A stretch of 64,000 nucleotides of DNA from positions 1,302,001 to 1,366,000 of the forward strand of contig NZ_CP094984.1 of assembly GCF_022869865.1 (NCBI RefSeq). Direction: 5' to 3'. The notes beneath the pieces were generated by a model. That model was not told where the DNA came from. It saw only the letters and a list, made by a program, of their open reading frames with translations, and made no database searches. Numbering within the stretch: position 1 is the stretch's first letter; the number at the start of each line of letters is the position of its first letter. The translations under genes and the position numbers were made by a program. Shown here piece by piece: positions 1 to 8,584 of the stretch. This stretch comes from Arthrobacter zhangbolii (GTDB lineage Bacteria > Actinomycetota > Actinomycetes > Actinomycetales > Micrococcaceae).

Positions 1-284
1 CCGCCCACATCGCCACGGCTCAGTTCCGTGCACTGGTCGACGCCGCTGCCGCCGGGGACTTTGCCACCGCCCGCCGGATCCATTTCGAACTCGATCCCCT
101 GATCCGTGCCGTGATGACGCATATCCCCGGTGCCGTCTCTGCCAAGCAGATCCTGGCCCTGCAGAAGGTCATTCCCAACGCAGTTGTCCGCCTGCCGCTG
201 GTGGCGCCGGACGCCATCGAAATGGAGGCCGTCTACACTGACCTGGCCGAAGCCGGCATGGATTTCTCCCGGATCGGGGCGTAA
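1..284 (+). CDS. dapA: 4-hydroxy-tetrahydrodipicolinate synthase, C-terminal part (truncated by window start)
   Basis: An open frame runs in from the left edge (first full codon at base 3) and stops with TAA at 282-284, giving about 94 residues. The peptide (HFELDPLIRAVMTHIPGAVS ... RLPLVAPDAIE) resembles the helical C-terminal end of actinobacterial DapA, which condenses pyruvate with aspartate semialdehyde in the lysine/diaminopimelate pathway. The active-site barrel lies outside the window. The next gene is RNase J, and dapA followed by RNase J is a usual actinobacterial order, which supports the call. The stop is 5 bases before the RNase J start, so the two are probably co-transcribed. 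Confidence 0.8.
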   Translation, partial: AHIATAQFRALVDAAAAGDFATARRIHFELDPLIRAVMTHIPGAVSAKQILALQKVIPNAVVRLPLVAPDAIEMEAVYTDLAEAGMDFSRIGA

Positions 285-289
285 CGGAC

Positions 290-1981
290 ATGAGCGTAAC
301 CCCGGGCAGCGCGCTGCTCACCCCGCCGGCCCTAGAGCCCGGAACCCTGCGGATCGTCGCCCTGGGCGGACTGGGGGAGATCGGCCGGAACATGGCCGTG
401 TTCGAGATCGACGGCAAGCTCCTGATCGTTGACTGCGGCGTGCTGTTCCCGGAGGAAACCCAACCCGGAGTCGACCTCATCCTTCCGGACTTCTCCTACA
501 TCGAGGACCGCCTGGAGGATGTGGTGGGCGTGGTGCTCACGCACGGCCACGAGGACCACATCGGTGCCGTGCCGTACCTGCTGCGCCTGAAGAATGACAT
601 TCCCCTGATCGGTTCGCAGCTGACCCTGGCCCTGGTCGAAGCCAAGCTCCAGGAACACCGCATCAAGCCCTTCACCCTCACCGTCAGGGAAGGGCAGGTG
701 GAACACCTCGGTCCCTTCGAATGCGAATTCGTGGCCGTCAACCACTCCATCCCCGACGCCCTGGCCGTGTTCATCCGCACCGAGGCCGGCACCGTGCTGC
801 ACACCGGCGACTTCAAGATGGACCAGCTGCCGCTGGACGGCCGGATCACCGACCTGCGCGCCTTCGCCCGGCTCGGCGAGGAAGGCGTGGACCTGTTCAT
901 GGCGGACTCCACCAACGCCGACGTCCCCGGCTTCACCACCGCCGAACGCGAAATCGGCCCCGTGCTGAACGAGCTCTTCGGCAAGGTCAGCAAGCGGATC
1001 ATCGTTGCCTCCTTCTCCTCCCACATCCACCGTGTGCAGCAGGTCCTCGACGCGGCCGCGGCCCACGGACGCTACGTATGCTTTGTGGGCCGTTCCATGG
1101 TCCGCAACATGGCCATTGCCGAGAAACTGGGCTACCTGAACGTGCCCGAGGGCATCCTGGTGGACCTGAAGAACGTGGATGACCTGCCTGATGACAAGGT
1201 GGTGCTGATGTCCACCGGCTCGCAGGGCGAACCCATGGCCGCCCTGTCCCGGATGGCCAACGGCGACCACCGGATCAGCATCGGCAAGGGAGACACGGTC
1301 ATCCTTGCCTCATCCCTGATCCCGGGCAATGAGAACGCCGTCTTCCGGGTCATCAACGGACTGATGCGCCTGGGCGCCGATGTTGTGCACAAGGGCAACG
1401 CGAAGATCCACGTCTCCGGGCACGCCGCAGCGGGGGAACTGCTCTACTGCTACAACATCCTGCGGCCCAAAAACGCCATGCCGGTCCACGGCGAAACCCG
1501 GCACCTGATTGCCAACGGGCGGCTTGCCGCTGCCACCGGCGTGCCGGAACAGAACATCATCCTGGCCGACGATGGCACTGTGGTGGACCTGCGCGGGGGC
1601 AAGGCCCGCGTGGTTGGCGAGGTTGAATGCGGATTCGTCTATGTGGACGGCTCCAGCGTCGGCGCCATCACCGATACGGACCTGAAGGACCGGCGGATCC
1701 TGAGCGAGGAAGGATTCATCTCCATCATTTCCGTGGTGAACCGCAGCACCGGGACCATCGTCTCCGGTCCTGAGATCCACGCGCGCGGGTTCGCTGAAGG
1801 GGACGCGGTCTTCGACGAGATCATTCCCAAGATCAGTGCGGCACTGGAGGAAGCGGTGCGGTCCAACACCGACCACACCACCTACCAGCTCCAGCAGGTG
1901 GTGCGGCGGGTAGTCGGCACCTGGGTCAACCGCCGGCTGCGCCGCCGGCCGATGATTGTGCCGGTAGTCGTCGAGGCCTGA
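290..1981 (+). CDS. rnj: Ribonuclease J
   Basis: A 563-residue metallo-beta-lactamase-fold ribonuclease with 5'-3' exo- and endonuclease activity, expected to act in the cytoplasm on mRNA decay and rRNA maturation. The zinc motif HGHEDH is at about residues 85-90, preceded by the GGLGEIGRN signature near residue 26. The beta-CASP region and the conserved SGHA segment follow, then a C-terminal domain ending in basic residues. Length fits the RNase J family. The ATG at 290 lies 5 bases after the dapA stop. Family function is from known RNase J proteins; nothing unusual is seen. Confidence 0.93.
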   Translation: MSVTPGSALLTPPALEPGTLRIVALGGLGEIGRNMAVFEIDGKLLIVDCGVLFPEETQPGVDLILPDFSYIEDRLEDVVGVVLTHGHEDHIGAVPYLLRLKNDIPLIGSQLTLALVEAKLQEHRIKPFTLTVREGQVEHLGPFECEFVAVNHSIPDALAVFIRTEAGTVLHTGDFKMDQLPLDGRITDLRAFARLGEEGVDLFMADSTNADVPGFTTAEREIGPVLNELFGKVSKRIIVASFSSHIHRVQQVLDAAAAHGRYVCFVGRSMVRNMAIAEKLGYLNVPEGILVDLKNVDDLPDDKVVLMSTGSQGEPMAALSRMANGDHRISIGKGDTVILASSLIPGNENAVFRVINGLMRLGADVVHKGNAKIHVSGHAAAGELLYCYNILRPKNAMPVHGETRHLIANGRLAAATGVPEQNIILADDGTVVDLRGGKARVVGEVECGFVYVDGSSVGAITDTDLKDRRILSEEGFISIISVVNRSTGTIVSGPEIHARGFAEGDAVFDEIIPKISAALEEAVRSNTDHTTYQLQQVVRRVVGTWVNRRLRRRPMIVPVVVEA

Positions 1982-2075
1982 TCCTGCCCGTGCCGATCTA
2001 AGCGGATGCGGCCGGGAAACCCTGCCAAAGTGCTGCCCGGCCGCGTAAATTCAGGGGATCGGGCAGCCGATCAGG

Positions 2076-2081
2076 TAGCGT
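2076..2081 (+). promoter_or_regulatory. -10 hexamer of putative leaderless ftsK promoter
   Basis: TAGCGT ends 7 bases before the ATG at 2089, leaving no space for a Shine-Dalgarno site. The same TANNNT-to-start spacing recurs at many genes in this window. Confidence 0.5.
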
Positions 2082-2088
2082 GGCTCCT

Positions 2089-5001
2089 ATGGCGACTCGT
2101 ACTTCCCCTGCCGCACGCAGCGGTGCTTCCGGCCCCACAAAGGCCCGCAGCACCGGCGGCAGCACCAGCAAGACATCAGGCAAAGGCAACCCGCGCGGCG
2201 GAACCGGGGGCCGGGGGAGCTCCGCGTCACGCCAGTCACCGCCGCAGGAGCAGCTGCCGCTGCCGCTGCGGGCCATTGAAAGCGCCTGGATGGGCGTGGC
2301 GCGGATCGCCGGAGCAGGCATCCGCAAACTCGGCACTGATGTCTCCCCGGAGCGGGCAATCCGCCGCGACGGCACCGGTTTCTTCCTGATCCTGCTGGCA
2401 CTGGCCGTAGCTACCGTTGAATGGTGGGCACTGCGGGGTCCCGTCGCAGATGTTATCCACGCCGGAGCGGCCGGCACCTTCGGCTGGATGGCCCTGGTCC
2501 TCCCGTTTATGCTCCTGACCGGATCGGTCCGCCTGTTCCGGTACCCCGAACGCCACCGCGCCAACAGCAGGATCAGCATTGGGCTGGTCATTATGCTGCT
2601 TTCCGGCTCCGGCATCACCCACATTGTCGGCGGTTCGCCCGCCCTCTCCGACGGGTTCGACCGGCTGTGGGCCTCCGGCGGCATTGTCGGTTTCCTCGTG
2701 GCTGGGCCGCTGTCGGCAGCCCTCACCACCTGGCCGGTGGTGATCCTGCTGTCCTTCCTGGTCTTCGTGAGCATTCTGATTGTCACCGCCACCCCCTTCC
2801 GGCACATTCCGCTGCGCCTGCGTGCCCTCTACGAGCACCTGATGGGCCAGGACCTGGCACCGGATGATCCCGAGGCCCACGACCAGAGCTACCTGTACGG
2901 AAATTCTGCACCGGAGAAGGTCAAAAAGCCGCGCAGGAGCCGGCGGGAAAAGCAGGCCGAAGCTGCCGCCGCCGCTGCGGCTCAGGAAGGGTTTGCCGGA
3001 GATGAGGCCTTTGAACGGGCCCTGCTGCAGGATGAGGAAGACGAAGCGGCTGCAGCTGCCGCGGCCGCTCCTGCGGTCCCGCCGGGAGTGCGGCGGCCCA
3101 CCCAGGCGGAACTGGCCACCCAGAAGATCCGCCGCAACCAGGGGCTTCCGGTGGACGGCAGCCCTGTCGCGGACTCCGCCGAGCCGCCCACCGAAGCGAT
3201 CAGCATGGTCCCGGGTGCCACCGAAGTGCTGAACCTGGCCTCCGCCGGCGCCCCGGTTCCGCCGGTCCCGTCCAAGCCCGTGGCGCACACGCCCCCGGCC
3301 GCGCCCATTCCGCAGCGCACCGAACAGCTGCAGCTCTCCGGCGACATCACCTACACCCTGCCGCCGTCGGACTTCCTGCCGCCGGGCCCGCCCGCCAAGG
3401 AACGCTCCGAAGCCAACGACGCCGTCGTCGCCGCCCTGACACACACGCTGGAACAGTTCAACGTGGATGCCAAGGTCACCGGCTTCTCCCGCGGCCCCAC
3501 GGTCACCCGGTACGAGATTGAACTTGGCGAGGGCACCAAGGTGGAACGGGTTACCGCCCTGTCCAAGAACATTGCCTACGCGGTGGCCAGCTCCGATGTG
3601 CGCATCCTTTCGCCCATTCCCGGTAAATCCGCCATCGGCATCGAGATTCCGAACGCGGACAAGGAAGTCGTGGCCCTGGGCGATGTGCTGCGTTCCAACT
3701 CCGCCCGCAAGACCGAGCACCCCATGGTGATGGGTGTGGGCAAGGATGTTGAGGGCGGGTTCGTTGTCGCGAACCTGGCCAAGATGCCCCACCTGCTGGT
3801 GGCCGGTGCCACGGGTGCCGGTAAATCCTCGTTTGTGAACTCCATGATCACCTCCATCCTGATGCGCTCCACCCCGGACGAGGTGCGCATGGTGATGGTG
3901 GACCCCAAGCGGGTGGAACTGACCGCCTACGAAGGCGTGCCGCACCTGATCACGCCCATCATCACCAACCCGAAGAAGGCCGCCGAGGCCCTGCAGTGGG
4001 TGGTCCGGGAAATGGACACCCGCTATGACGACCTGGCGAACTTCGGGTTCAAGCACATTGACGACTTCAACAAGGCCGTCCGTAACGGCAAGGTGGTGCC
4101 CCCGGCCGGCTCAAAGCGGGTCATCCGCGCCTACCCGTACCTGCTGGTGATCGTGGACGAGCTGGCGGACCTGATGATGGTCGCCCCGCGGGACGTGGAA
4201 GACTCCATTGTCCGCATCACCCAGCTTGCCCGCGCCGCCGGCATCCACCTGGTGCTGGCCACCCAGCGTCCCTCCGTGGACGTGGTGACCGGCCTGATCA
4301 AGGCCAACGTGCCCTCCCGGATGGCCTTCGCGACGTCCTCGGTCACCGACTCCCGCGTGGTCCTGGACCAGCCCGGCGCGGAAAAGCTGCTGGGCCAGGG
4401 CGACGCCCTGTTCCTGCCGATGGGTTCCAACAAGCCCATCCGCGTTCAGGGTGCCTGGGTCACCGAGTCCGAGATCCACCGGGTGGTGGAGCACGTCAAG
4501 AACCAGCTCCAGGCCGTCTACCGTGAAGACGTCACCGTCACCGCGCCGAAGAAGCAGATCGACGACGACATCGGAGATGACCTCGATGTTCTGCTGCAGG
4601 CCACGGAACTGGTGGTCACCACCCAGTTCGGCTCCACGTCCATGCTGCAGCGTAAGCTGCGCGTGGGCTTTGCCAAGGCCGGACGCCTGATGGACCTGCT
4701 GGAGTCCCGCGGCGTCGTTGGTCCCTCCGAAGGATCCAAGGCCCGCGACGTGCTGGTCAAACCCGACGATCTGGCAGCCACCCTGGCCGCGATCAGCGGC
4801 GGGGAAGCCCCGGCACCGGCCGGCGGCGCGGATACTGCCGCGCTGGCTGACAACGCCAACGTGAACCACGGGTTCGAGCCCGGCGGACCGGTTGACCTGG
4901 TGGCCGCGGATCTGGAGAGCCGCCCCCAGGCAACGGAATACCATGACGGCGACGACGACGCCGACGGCTCCGAAGACGCCTGGAGCCTCACCGGCCGGTG
5001 A
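2089..5001 (+). CDS. ftsK: FtsK/SpoIIIE-type DNA translocase
   Basis: A 970-residue septal DNA pump that clears chromosome dimers and trapped DNA during division. An N-terminal stretch of about 90 basic/glycine-rich residues is followed by roughly four membrane segments (about residues 98-240) and a long Ala/Pro linker. The motor domain has Walker A GATGAGKS at 573-580 and Walker B LVIVDELAD near 685. The last part is a winged-helix gamma domain (about 823-890) that would read KOPS-like sites, and an acidic tail. An in-frame GTG exists at 2080, but the ATG at 2089 has the TAGCGT box at leaderless distance and gives the MATRTS start usual in relatives. It overlaps the longest possible pgsA reading by 4 bases. 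Confidence 0.93.
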   Translation: MATRTSPAARSGASGPTKARSTGGSTSKTSGKGNPRGGTGGRGSSASRQSPPQEQLPLPLRAIESAWMGVARIAGAGIRKLGTDVSPERAIRRDGTGFFLILLALAVATVEWWALRGPVADVIHAGAAGTFGWMALVLPFMLLTGSVRLFRYPERHRANSRISIGLVIMLLSGSGITHIVGGSPALSDGFDRLWASGGIVGFLVAGPLSAALTTWPVVILLSFLVFVSILIVTATPFRHIPLRLRALYEHLMGQDLAPDDPEAHDQSYLYGNSAPEKVKKPRRSRREKQAEAAAAAAAQEGFAGDEAFERALLQDEEDEAAAAAAAAPAVPPGVRRPTQAELATQKIRRNQGLPVDGSPVADSAEPPTEAISMVPGATEVLNLASAGAPVPPVPSKPVAHTPPAAPIPQRTEQLQLSGDITYTLPPSDFLPPGPPAKERSEANDAVVAALTHTLEQFNVDAKVTGFSRGPTVTRYEIELGEGTKVERVTALSKNIAYAVASSDVRILSPIPGKSAIGIEIPNADKEVVALGDVLRSNSARKTEHPMVMGVGKDVEGGFVVANLAKMPHLLVAGATGAGKSSFVNSMITSILMRSTPDEVRMVMVDPKRVELTAYEGVPHLITPIITNPKKAAEALQWVVREMDTRYDDLANFGFKHIDDFNKAVRNGKVVPPAGSKRVIRAYPYLLVIVDELADLMMVAPRDVEDSIVRITQLARAAGIHLVLATQRPSVDVVTGLIKANVPSRMAFATSSVTDSRVVLDQPGAEKLLGQGDALFLPMGSNKPIRVQGAWVTESEIHRVVEHVKNQLQAVYREDVTVTAPKKQIDDDIGDDLDVLLQATELVVTTQFGSTSMLQRKLRVGFAKAGRLMDLLESRGVVGPSEGSKARDVLVKPDDLAATLAAISGGEAPAPAGGADTAALADNANVNHGFEPGGPVDLVAADLESRPQATEYHDGDDDADGSEDAWSLTGR

Positions 5002-5009
5002 ATGTTCGC

Positions 5010-5015
5010 TACGCT
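5010..5015 (+). promoter_or_regulatory. -10 hexamer of putative leaderless pgsA promoter
   Basis: TACGCT is followed by six bases and GTG at 5022. GGAGG in that gap is only one base from the GTG, too close to serve as a normal ribosome-binding site. Confidence 0.5.
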
Positions 5016-5021
5016 GGAGGC

Positions 5022-5612
5022 GTGAGCAATTCTCCTACGGACAGAGTCCCCACCCTCAACATCGCCAACGCACTGACGGTGGTGCGGATCCTGATGGTTC
5101 CGCTCTTTATCTGGTTCCTGGCACTCGACGACGGCCAGGGGGGACTGTTCCGCTGGCTCGCCGTGGCGACATTCGCCGTTGCCATCTATACGGATAAGCT
5201 CGACGGCGATATTGCCCGCAGCCGCGGCCTGATCACCGACTTCGGCAAGATCGCCGACCCGATCGCGGACAAGCTGCTGATCGGCTCCGCCCTGGTGATG
5301 CTCTCGCTGCTGGGCGAACTCTGGTGGTGGGTCACCATTGTCATCCTGGTCCGGGAGCTCGGCATCACCCTGATGCGTTTTGTCGTCATCCGCTACGGCG
5401 TTATGGCGGCCTCCCGCGGCGGCAAGCTGAAGACCGTGGTGCAGACCTTCGCGATCTTCCTCTTCCTGCTGCCGCTCTCCACCTGGCTGGGTGGCTGGGC
5501 GTGGTGGATCGGCGCCGTCGTGATGGCTGCTGCGCTGGTGATCACCGTTGTCACCGGCATTGACTATGTACTCCAGGCCGTCCGGCTGCGCCGCGACGCC
5601 AGGCGGGCCTGA
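5022..5612 (+). CDS. pgsA: CDP-diacylglycerol--glycerol-3-phosphate 3-phosphatidyltransferase
   Basis: A 196-residue integral membrane enzyme that makes phosphatidylglycerol phosphate, the precursor of phosphatidylglycerol and cardiolipin. The CDP-alcohol phosphotransferase signature is complete: DKLDGDIAR followed eight residues later by GKIADPIAD, supplying the metal-binding aspartates. Several hydrophobic segments flank it. The GTG at 5022 is preferred because of the TACGCT box six bases upstream. A longer reading from GTG 4998, overlapping the ftsK stop, would add eight residues. cinA follows after 5 bases, so ftsK-pgsA-cinA form a block, as in other actinobacteria. Confidence 0.88.
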   Translation: MSNSPTDRVPTLNIANALTVVRILMVPLFIWFLALDDGQGGLFRWLAVATFAVAIYTDKLDGDIARSRGLITDFGKIADPIADKLLIGSALVMLSLLGELWWWVTIVILVRELGITLMRFVVIRYGVMAASRGGKLKTVVQTFAIFLFLLPLSTWLGGWAWWIGAVVMAAALVITVVTGIDYVLQAVRLRRDARRA

Positions 5613-5617
5613 CCGGT

Positions 5618-6094
5618 ATGGAGCCGGGAACCGCGGCTGCGGTCCTCGACGCGGCACGTGCCGCCGGCAGGACAGTAGCCACCGCGGAGTCCCTGACCGC
5701 CGGCATGCTCTGCGCTGAACTCGGAGCGGTACCGGGGGCTTCGGCCGTTTTGCAGGGCGGGGTGGTGGCGTACCAAAATGGCATCAAGCACTCCGTTCTC
5801 GGAGTTCCGGCCGGGCTCCTGGCCGAAGCCGGTTCCGTGGACGGACGGGTGGCCGAACATATGGCCTCCGGAGCGCGGCGCGTCCTGGGCGCCGATATCG
5901 GGGTCTCCACCACCGGAGCCGCGGGGCCCGAAGCCCATGACGGAAAACCGGTGGGCACGGTGTTCGTGGGTATCGCTACGGCCTCAGGCAGCAGCGTCCG
6001 GGAGTTCCATTTCTCCGGGGACCGGGCAGCCATCCGGGCCGCAACCTGCCGGCAGGCGCTTCTGATGCTGGCCACCGAGCTGGAAGCGGACTAG
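5618..6094 (+). CDS. CinA C-terminal domain protein, nicotinamide-nucleotide amidase type
   Basis: A 158-residue stand-alone CinA C-terminal domain (PncC-like), which in characterised relatives deamidates nicotinamide mononucleotide to nicotinate mononucleotide in pyridine nucleotide salvage. The hallmark TAESLTAGML near residue 25, the VVAYQNGIKHSVLGVP strand-turn region and STTGAAGPE are all present. The MoaB-like N-terminal domain of full CinA is absent, as is normal for this gene position. It lies 5 bases after pgsA and is followed by the ClgR-like regulator. Confidence 0.88.
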   Translation: MEPGTAAAVLDAARAAGRTVATAESLTAGMLCAELGAVPGASAVLQGGVVAYQNGIKHSVLGVPAGLLAEAGSVDGRVAEHMASGARRVLGADIGVSTTGAAGPEAHDGKPVGTVFVGIATASGSSVREFHFSGDRAAIRAATCRQALLMLATELEAD

Positions 6095-6206
6095 CGTAGC
6101 GGACGGAGCGGGAAGCGTCCGGATATAAGCGGGAACAAATCCGGCAGGGTGTCAGTTGTTAGTATCAGGAACCGCCAAGGTTCTTTTATTACGATCTTTG
6201 GACAGT

Positions 6207-6223
6207 CTGCGGTATCGCCGCAG
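6207..6223. promoter_or_regulatory. Inverted repeat upstream of the ClgR-like gene
   Basis: CTGCGG-N5-CCGCAG is a perfect 6-base inverted repeat about 120 bases upstream of the preferred clgR start, next to a TTGGAC sequence at 6198-6203. It could be an operator, possibly for autoregulation, but it does not match the usual CGC-N5-GCG core of described ClgR boxes, so the assignment is tentative. Confidence 0.3.
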
Positions 6224-6345
6224 CCGTACTCATAGGGAGCAGGACGATACACATGGTTAAGCAACCCGTGTCCGTGAACGGCGTGATCCGCTGGCGGGAT
6301 GTAGGGTTGGCGGAAGACGCACACCGGGAGCCAAAGGAGCGCAAG

Positions 6346-6678
6346 ATGGTAGTTCTTCGTCACGAGATTGGTGATGTTCTCCGCGACGTGCGCCAGCGCC
6401 AGGGCCGTACCCTGCGCGAGGTCTCACATAGCGCCCGCGTTTCCCTCGGCTACCTCAGCGAGGTTGAACGCGGACAAAAGGAAGCATCGTCAGAACTGCT
6501 GTCTTCCATCTGCACTGCCCTCGATGTGCCCCTGTCCCTGATGCTCCGTGAGGTCAGTGACCGGGTGGCCAACGCTGAAGGCGTGGCCATTCCAGATACC
6601 GTGCCATCGGAGTTTTCCCGGGAATTTGCACGTGAGTTCCCGGAAGACCTGGCCCGGGACCTGGCCCGCACACCCTAG
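6346..6678 (+). CDS. clgR: ClgR-like helix-turn-helix transcriptional regulator
   Basis: A 110-residue XRE/HTH_3 family regulator. The HTH spans about residues 20-70, including [20 protein letters not shown] and the [11 protein letters not shown] segment typical of ClgR, which activates clp protease and stress genes in other actinobacteria. The tail has a repeated [16 protein letters not shown] pattern. The ATG at 6346 follows AAAGGAG (6334-6340) and gives the usual [13 protein letters not shown] start. A longer reading from ATG 6253 would add 31 residues unlike the family, so the stretch before 6346 is more likely a leader. The cinA-clgR-recA neighbourhood is conserved in actinobacteria. Confidence 0.82.
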   Translation: MVVLRHEIGDVLRDVRQRQGRTLREVSHSARVSLGYLSEVERGQKEASSELLSSICTALDVPLSLMLREVSDRVANAEGVAIPDTVPSEFSREFAREFPEDLARDLARTP

Positions 6679-6741
6679 GACCCACCCCACGACCTGCCGG
6701 TCGGGATGCCCCTGAACGGATCCGGACCGGAAGCGACTTGA

Positions 6742-6774
6742 AAACCCCCGCAGGCGCGGTGCCTGCGGGGGTTT
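6742..6774. terminator. Bidirectional intrinsic terminator between clgR and marR
   Basis: AAACCCCCGCAGGC pairs perfectly with GCCTGCGGGGGTTT around a 5-base loop (14-bp stem), with A and T runs at the two ends so it can serve both converging genes. Confidence 0.85.
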
Positions 6775-6789
6775 GTTCTGTCCGCGGCT

Positions 6790-7467
6790 CTAACTGCCGG
6801 GCCCGGCTTCCCCCTCCCGGCCGTCCGCAGGCAGCGGGATGGCGGGATCTCCGCCCGGCGGCAGCACCGAGGTGTTCAGCTTGTGCAGCAGCTTTGCCAG
6901 AGTGAGCAGATCCTCGGTTTCCCAGCCTGTCCAGGTGCTCCGGAAATGCGCCTTACGCGCCGCGGCCGTACCTTCCAGGCGGGCAGAGCCTGATTCGGTG
7001 AGGCTGATGGGCTGGGCCCTGCCATCGATCGGATCAGTATGTTTTTCAACGAGCCCCAGCGTCTGGAGCATCGACACCTGCCGGCTCAGTGACGGCTTTC
7101 CCACCCCTACGGCGGAGGATAGCTCCGTCAGGCGCATCGGACCCTGCTGGTGAAGCAGCACCATGAGGCCATAGGCGGACGGCTCCATATCCGGGTGGAC
7201 TTCCCGGGCCATGCGGTGCGAACTGGCCCGGGCCCTGCGCCAGAGGACACTTAGTTCCTGCTCCAGGTCCTCAATGGCAGTATCTCCCTCAGGCCCGGTG
7301 CCCGGCCCGGCAGCCGGGAATATCCCGACGGGCCCTGCACTCGGAAAGCCTGCAGCCGGAAAGCTTGCGTCCGGAAGGCTTGCGCCCCGAAGGCCATCAC
7401 CGGAAAGCGGACTCTGCGGATGCGTGCCGTGCTTCGGAGAACCGGCCGTGCCGGAAATCTCGGTCAT
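6790..7467 (-). CDS. MarR family transcriptional regulator with repeat-rich N-terminus
   Basis: A 225-residue protein whose C-terminal 150 residues form a winged-helix MarR domain: ELSVLWRRARASSHRM helix, the LTELSSAVGVGKPSLSRQVS recognition region and the wing ending DGRAQPISLTESG. MarR proteins bind palindromic DNA as dimers and respond to small ligands; no ligand can be inferred. The first 60 or so residues are low-complexity, with four near-identical five-residue units (GASLP, DASFP, AAGFP, SAG). These come from 15-base tandem DNA repeats at about 7338-7400. The only suitable start is the ATG at 7467, with TACAAT five bases upstream, consistent with a leaderless transcript. It converges on clgR. 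Confidence 0.82.
   Translation of the reverse strand: MTEISGTAGSPKHGTHPQSPLSGDGLRGASLPDASFPAAGFPSAGPVGIFPAAGPGTGPEGDTAIEDLEQELSVLWRRARASSHRMAREVHPDMEPSAYGLMVLLHQQGPMRLTELSSAVGVGKPSLSRQVSMLQTLGLVEKHTDPIDGRAQPISLTESGSARLEGTAAARKAHFRSTWTGWETEDLLTLAKLLHKLNTSVLPPGGDPAIPLPADGREGEAGPGS
7338..7400. repeat. Imperfect 15-bp tandem repeats inside the marR 5' end
   Basis: About four units built on a (C)CGGAAAGCYTGCR pattern follow one another on the plus strand and encode five-residue repeats on the minus strand. Unit divergence suggests old duplications; copy number may vary between strains. Confidence 0.55.
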
Positions 7468-7472
7468 CCCTC

Positions 7473-7478
7473 ATTGTA
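7473..7478 (-). promoter_or_regulatory. -10 hexamer of putative leaderless marR promoter
   Basis: Read on the minus strand this is TACAAT, five bases before the ATG at 7467. Confidence 0.5.
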
Positions 7479-7624
7479 GGTTCGTGCCGCGGCACCTGCC
7501 CCGGCCTGCGCCGTTTTTATGTCCGTCAAGCGGCTGGATTCGGGTGCCGGGCCGGACCGGTGCAGAGGCGGCTTCGGTCGGTGGGGGCTTGACCGCTATC
7601 GGATCCGCTGGCAGAGTCCCCGGC

Positions 7625-8516
7625 ATGATCGTCAATGGGTCCGTAGGGAGTGCTCCGTGGGGACTTGACCTTCTCGATGTGGCCGCACCACCGTGGGAAG
7701 AGGACCTGCTGGTCACCGCCCGGCCCAAGGGAGTCGTCGACGTGTGGTCACTGGTGCGCGGTACGCGGTGCACCACGTTCGAAACGATGTGGGGCTCCGG
7801 AGGCTGGCGGGGGGGGGGCACTAGTGCCCGGCGAGCACCCCGTGGTGGTGGCCGGCGCGTGGGAGCGCCACGGCATATGCGGGTATGACCTGACGGGACA
7901 GCGGCTGTGGCAGGACCCCAGCCGCACGAACGTAGAGGCGGTGACCGCCCTGGCCGGAGGCCGTGTAGTCGTCACTCACCTCCGCAGGGCCACCCGTGTG
8001 CTGGAGGCAGCGACCGGGGAGGAAGTGGGTACCCTGCGGGGAGCGTTGAGAGTAATTGCGCTGACTTCGGACCTCTCGCTTGAAGCGGGTGGCGGCTGGT
8101 GCCGTCTGCTGGATCGTTCGCTGGATCCGCTCGGGTCCCGGATCGCGACCGGACTGAACACGGTTTGGTGTGCAGCCAGCGACGGGGAGCACCTGGCGAT
8201 CACCGAGATAGGCGGACCCTTACGCATCCTCGACTCCGACGGGCGAGAACGAGCGAGGATAGCTGAGCACTTCCGTCATGTCCTCCATGACCCGGTGACG
8301 AACTCCTGGATCGCGGTCCACGAGCCCTCCGATGGGAAGAACTCCCTGTTCCGGTTCAGCAATGAGGGGGAGCTTCTGGAGCGCCGTCCCTGGGACCTCC
8401 GCATCCGCGGCACAGCGACGATGCGCGGAGGCAGGACGTTGATCCTGATCACGGATCAAGGCGGTCAGGTCGTGGACTGCGCAGACTGGAGCGCCCGAGG
8501 ACTCCAGGTGACGTGA
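7625..8516 (+). pseudogene. Beta-propeller-like protein, reading frame broken at a ten-G run
   Basis: The reading frame from ATG 7625 (MIVNGSVGSAPWGLDLLDVA) runs to a homopolymer of ten Gs at 7809-7818 and then enters a frame that ends soon after. The frame one base over continues to TGA at 8514-8516. Removing one G would give a single protein of 296 residues. Both halves show repeated blade-like units typical of WD40/PQQ-like propellers (GVVDVWSLVRG, GICGYDLTGQRLWQD, TRVLEAATGEEVGTLRG, LRILDSDGRERARI). I do not recognise the specific family and cannot name a function. The break may be a sequencing artefact, a real inactivation, or a slippage switch. It stands alone between marR and the DUF3046 gene. 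Confidence 0.6.
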
Positions 8517-8584
8517 GCCTGAACGCTGAGTAGCCCGTGGCGCACGTGTACGCCTCCGTGCGCCGTGCGTGAGACGATTAATTG

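Noticed and set aside
2236-4056. A 606-codon open frame opposite ftsK
   Set aside because: Composition is His/Gly/Arg-rich antisense noise and the plus strand codes clear FtsK motifs.
7809-7818. Programmed ribosomal frameshift in the propeller gene
   Set aside because: No downstream pseudoknot or stem and no conserved product pattern supports it; slippage mutation or sequencing error is simpler.
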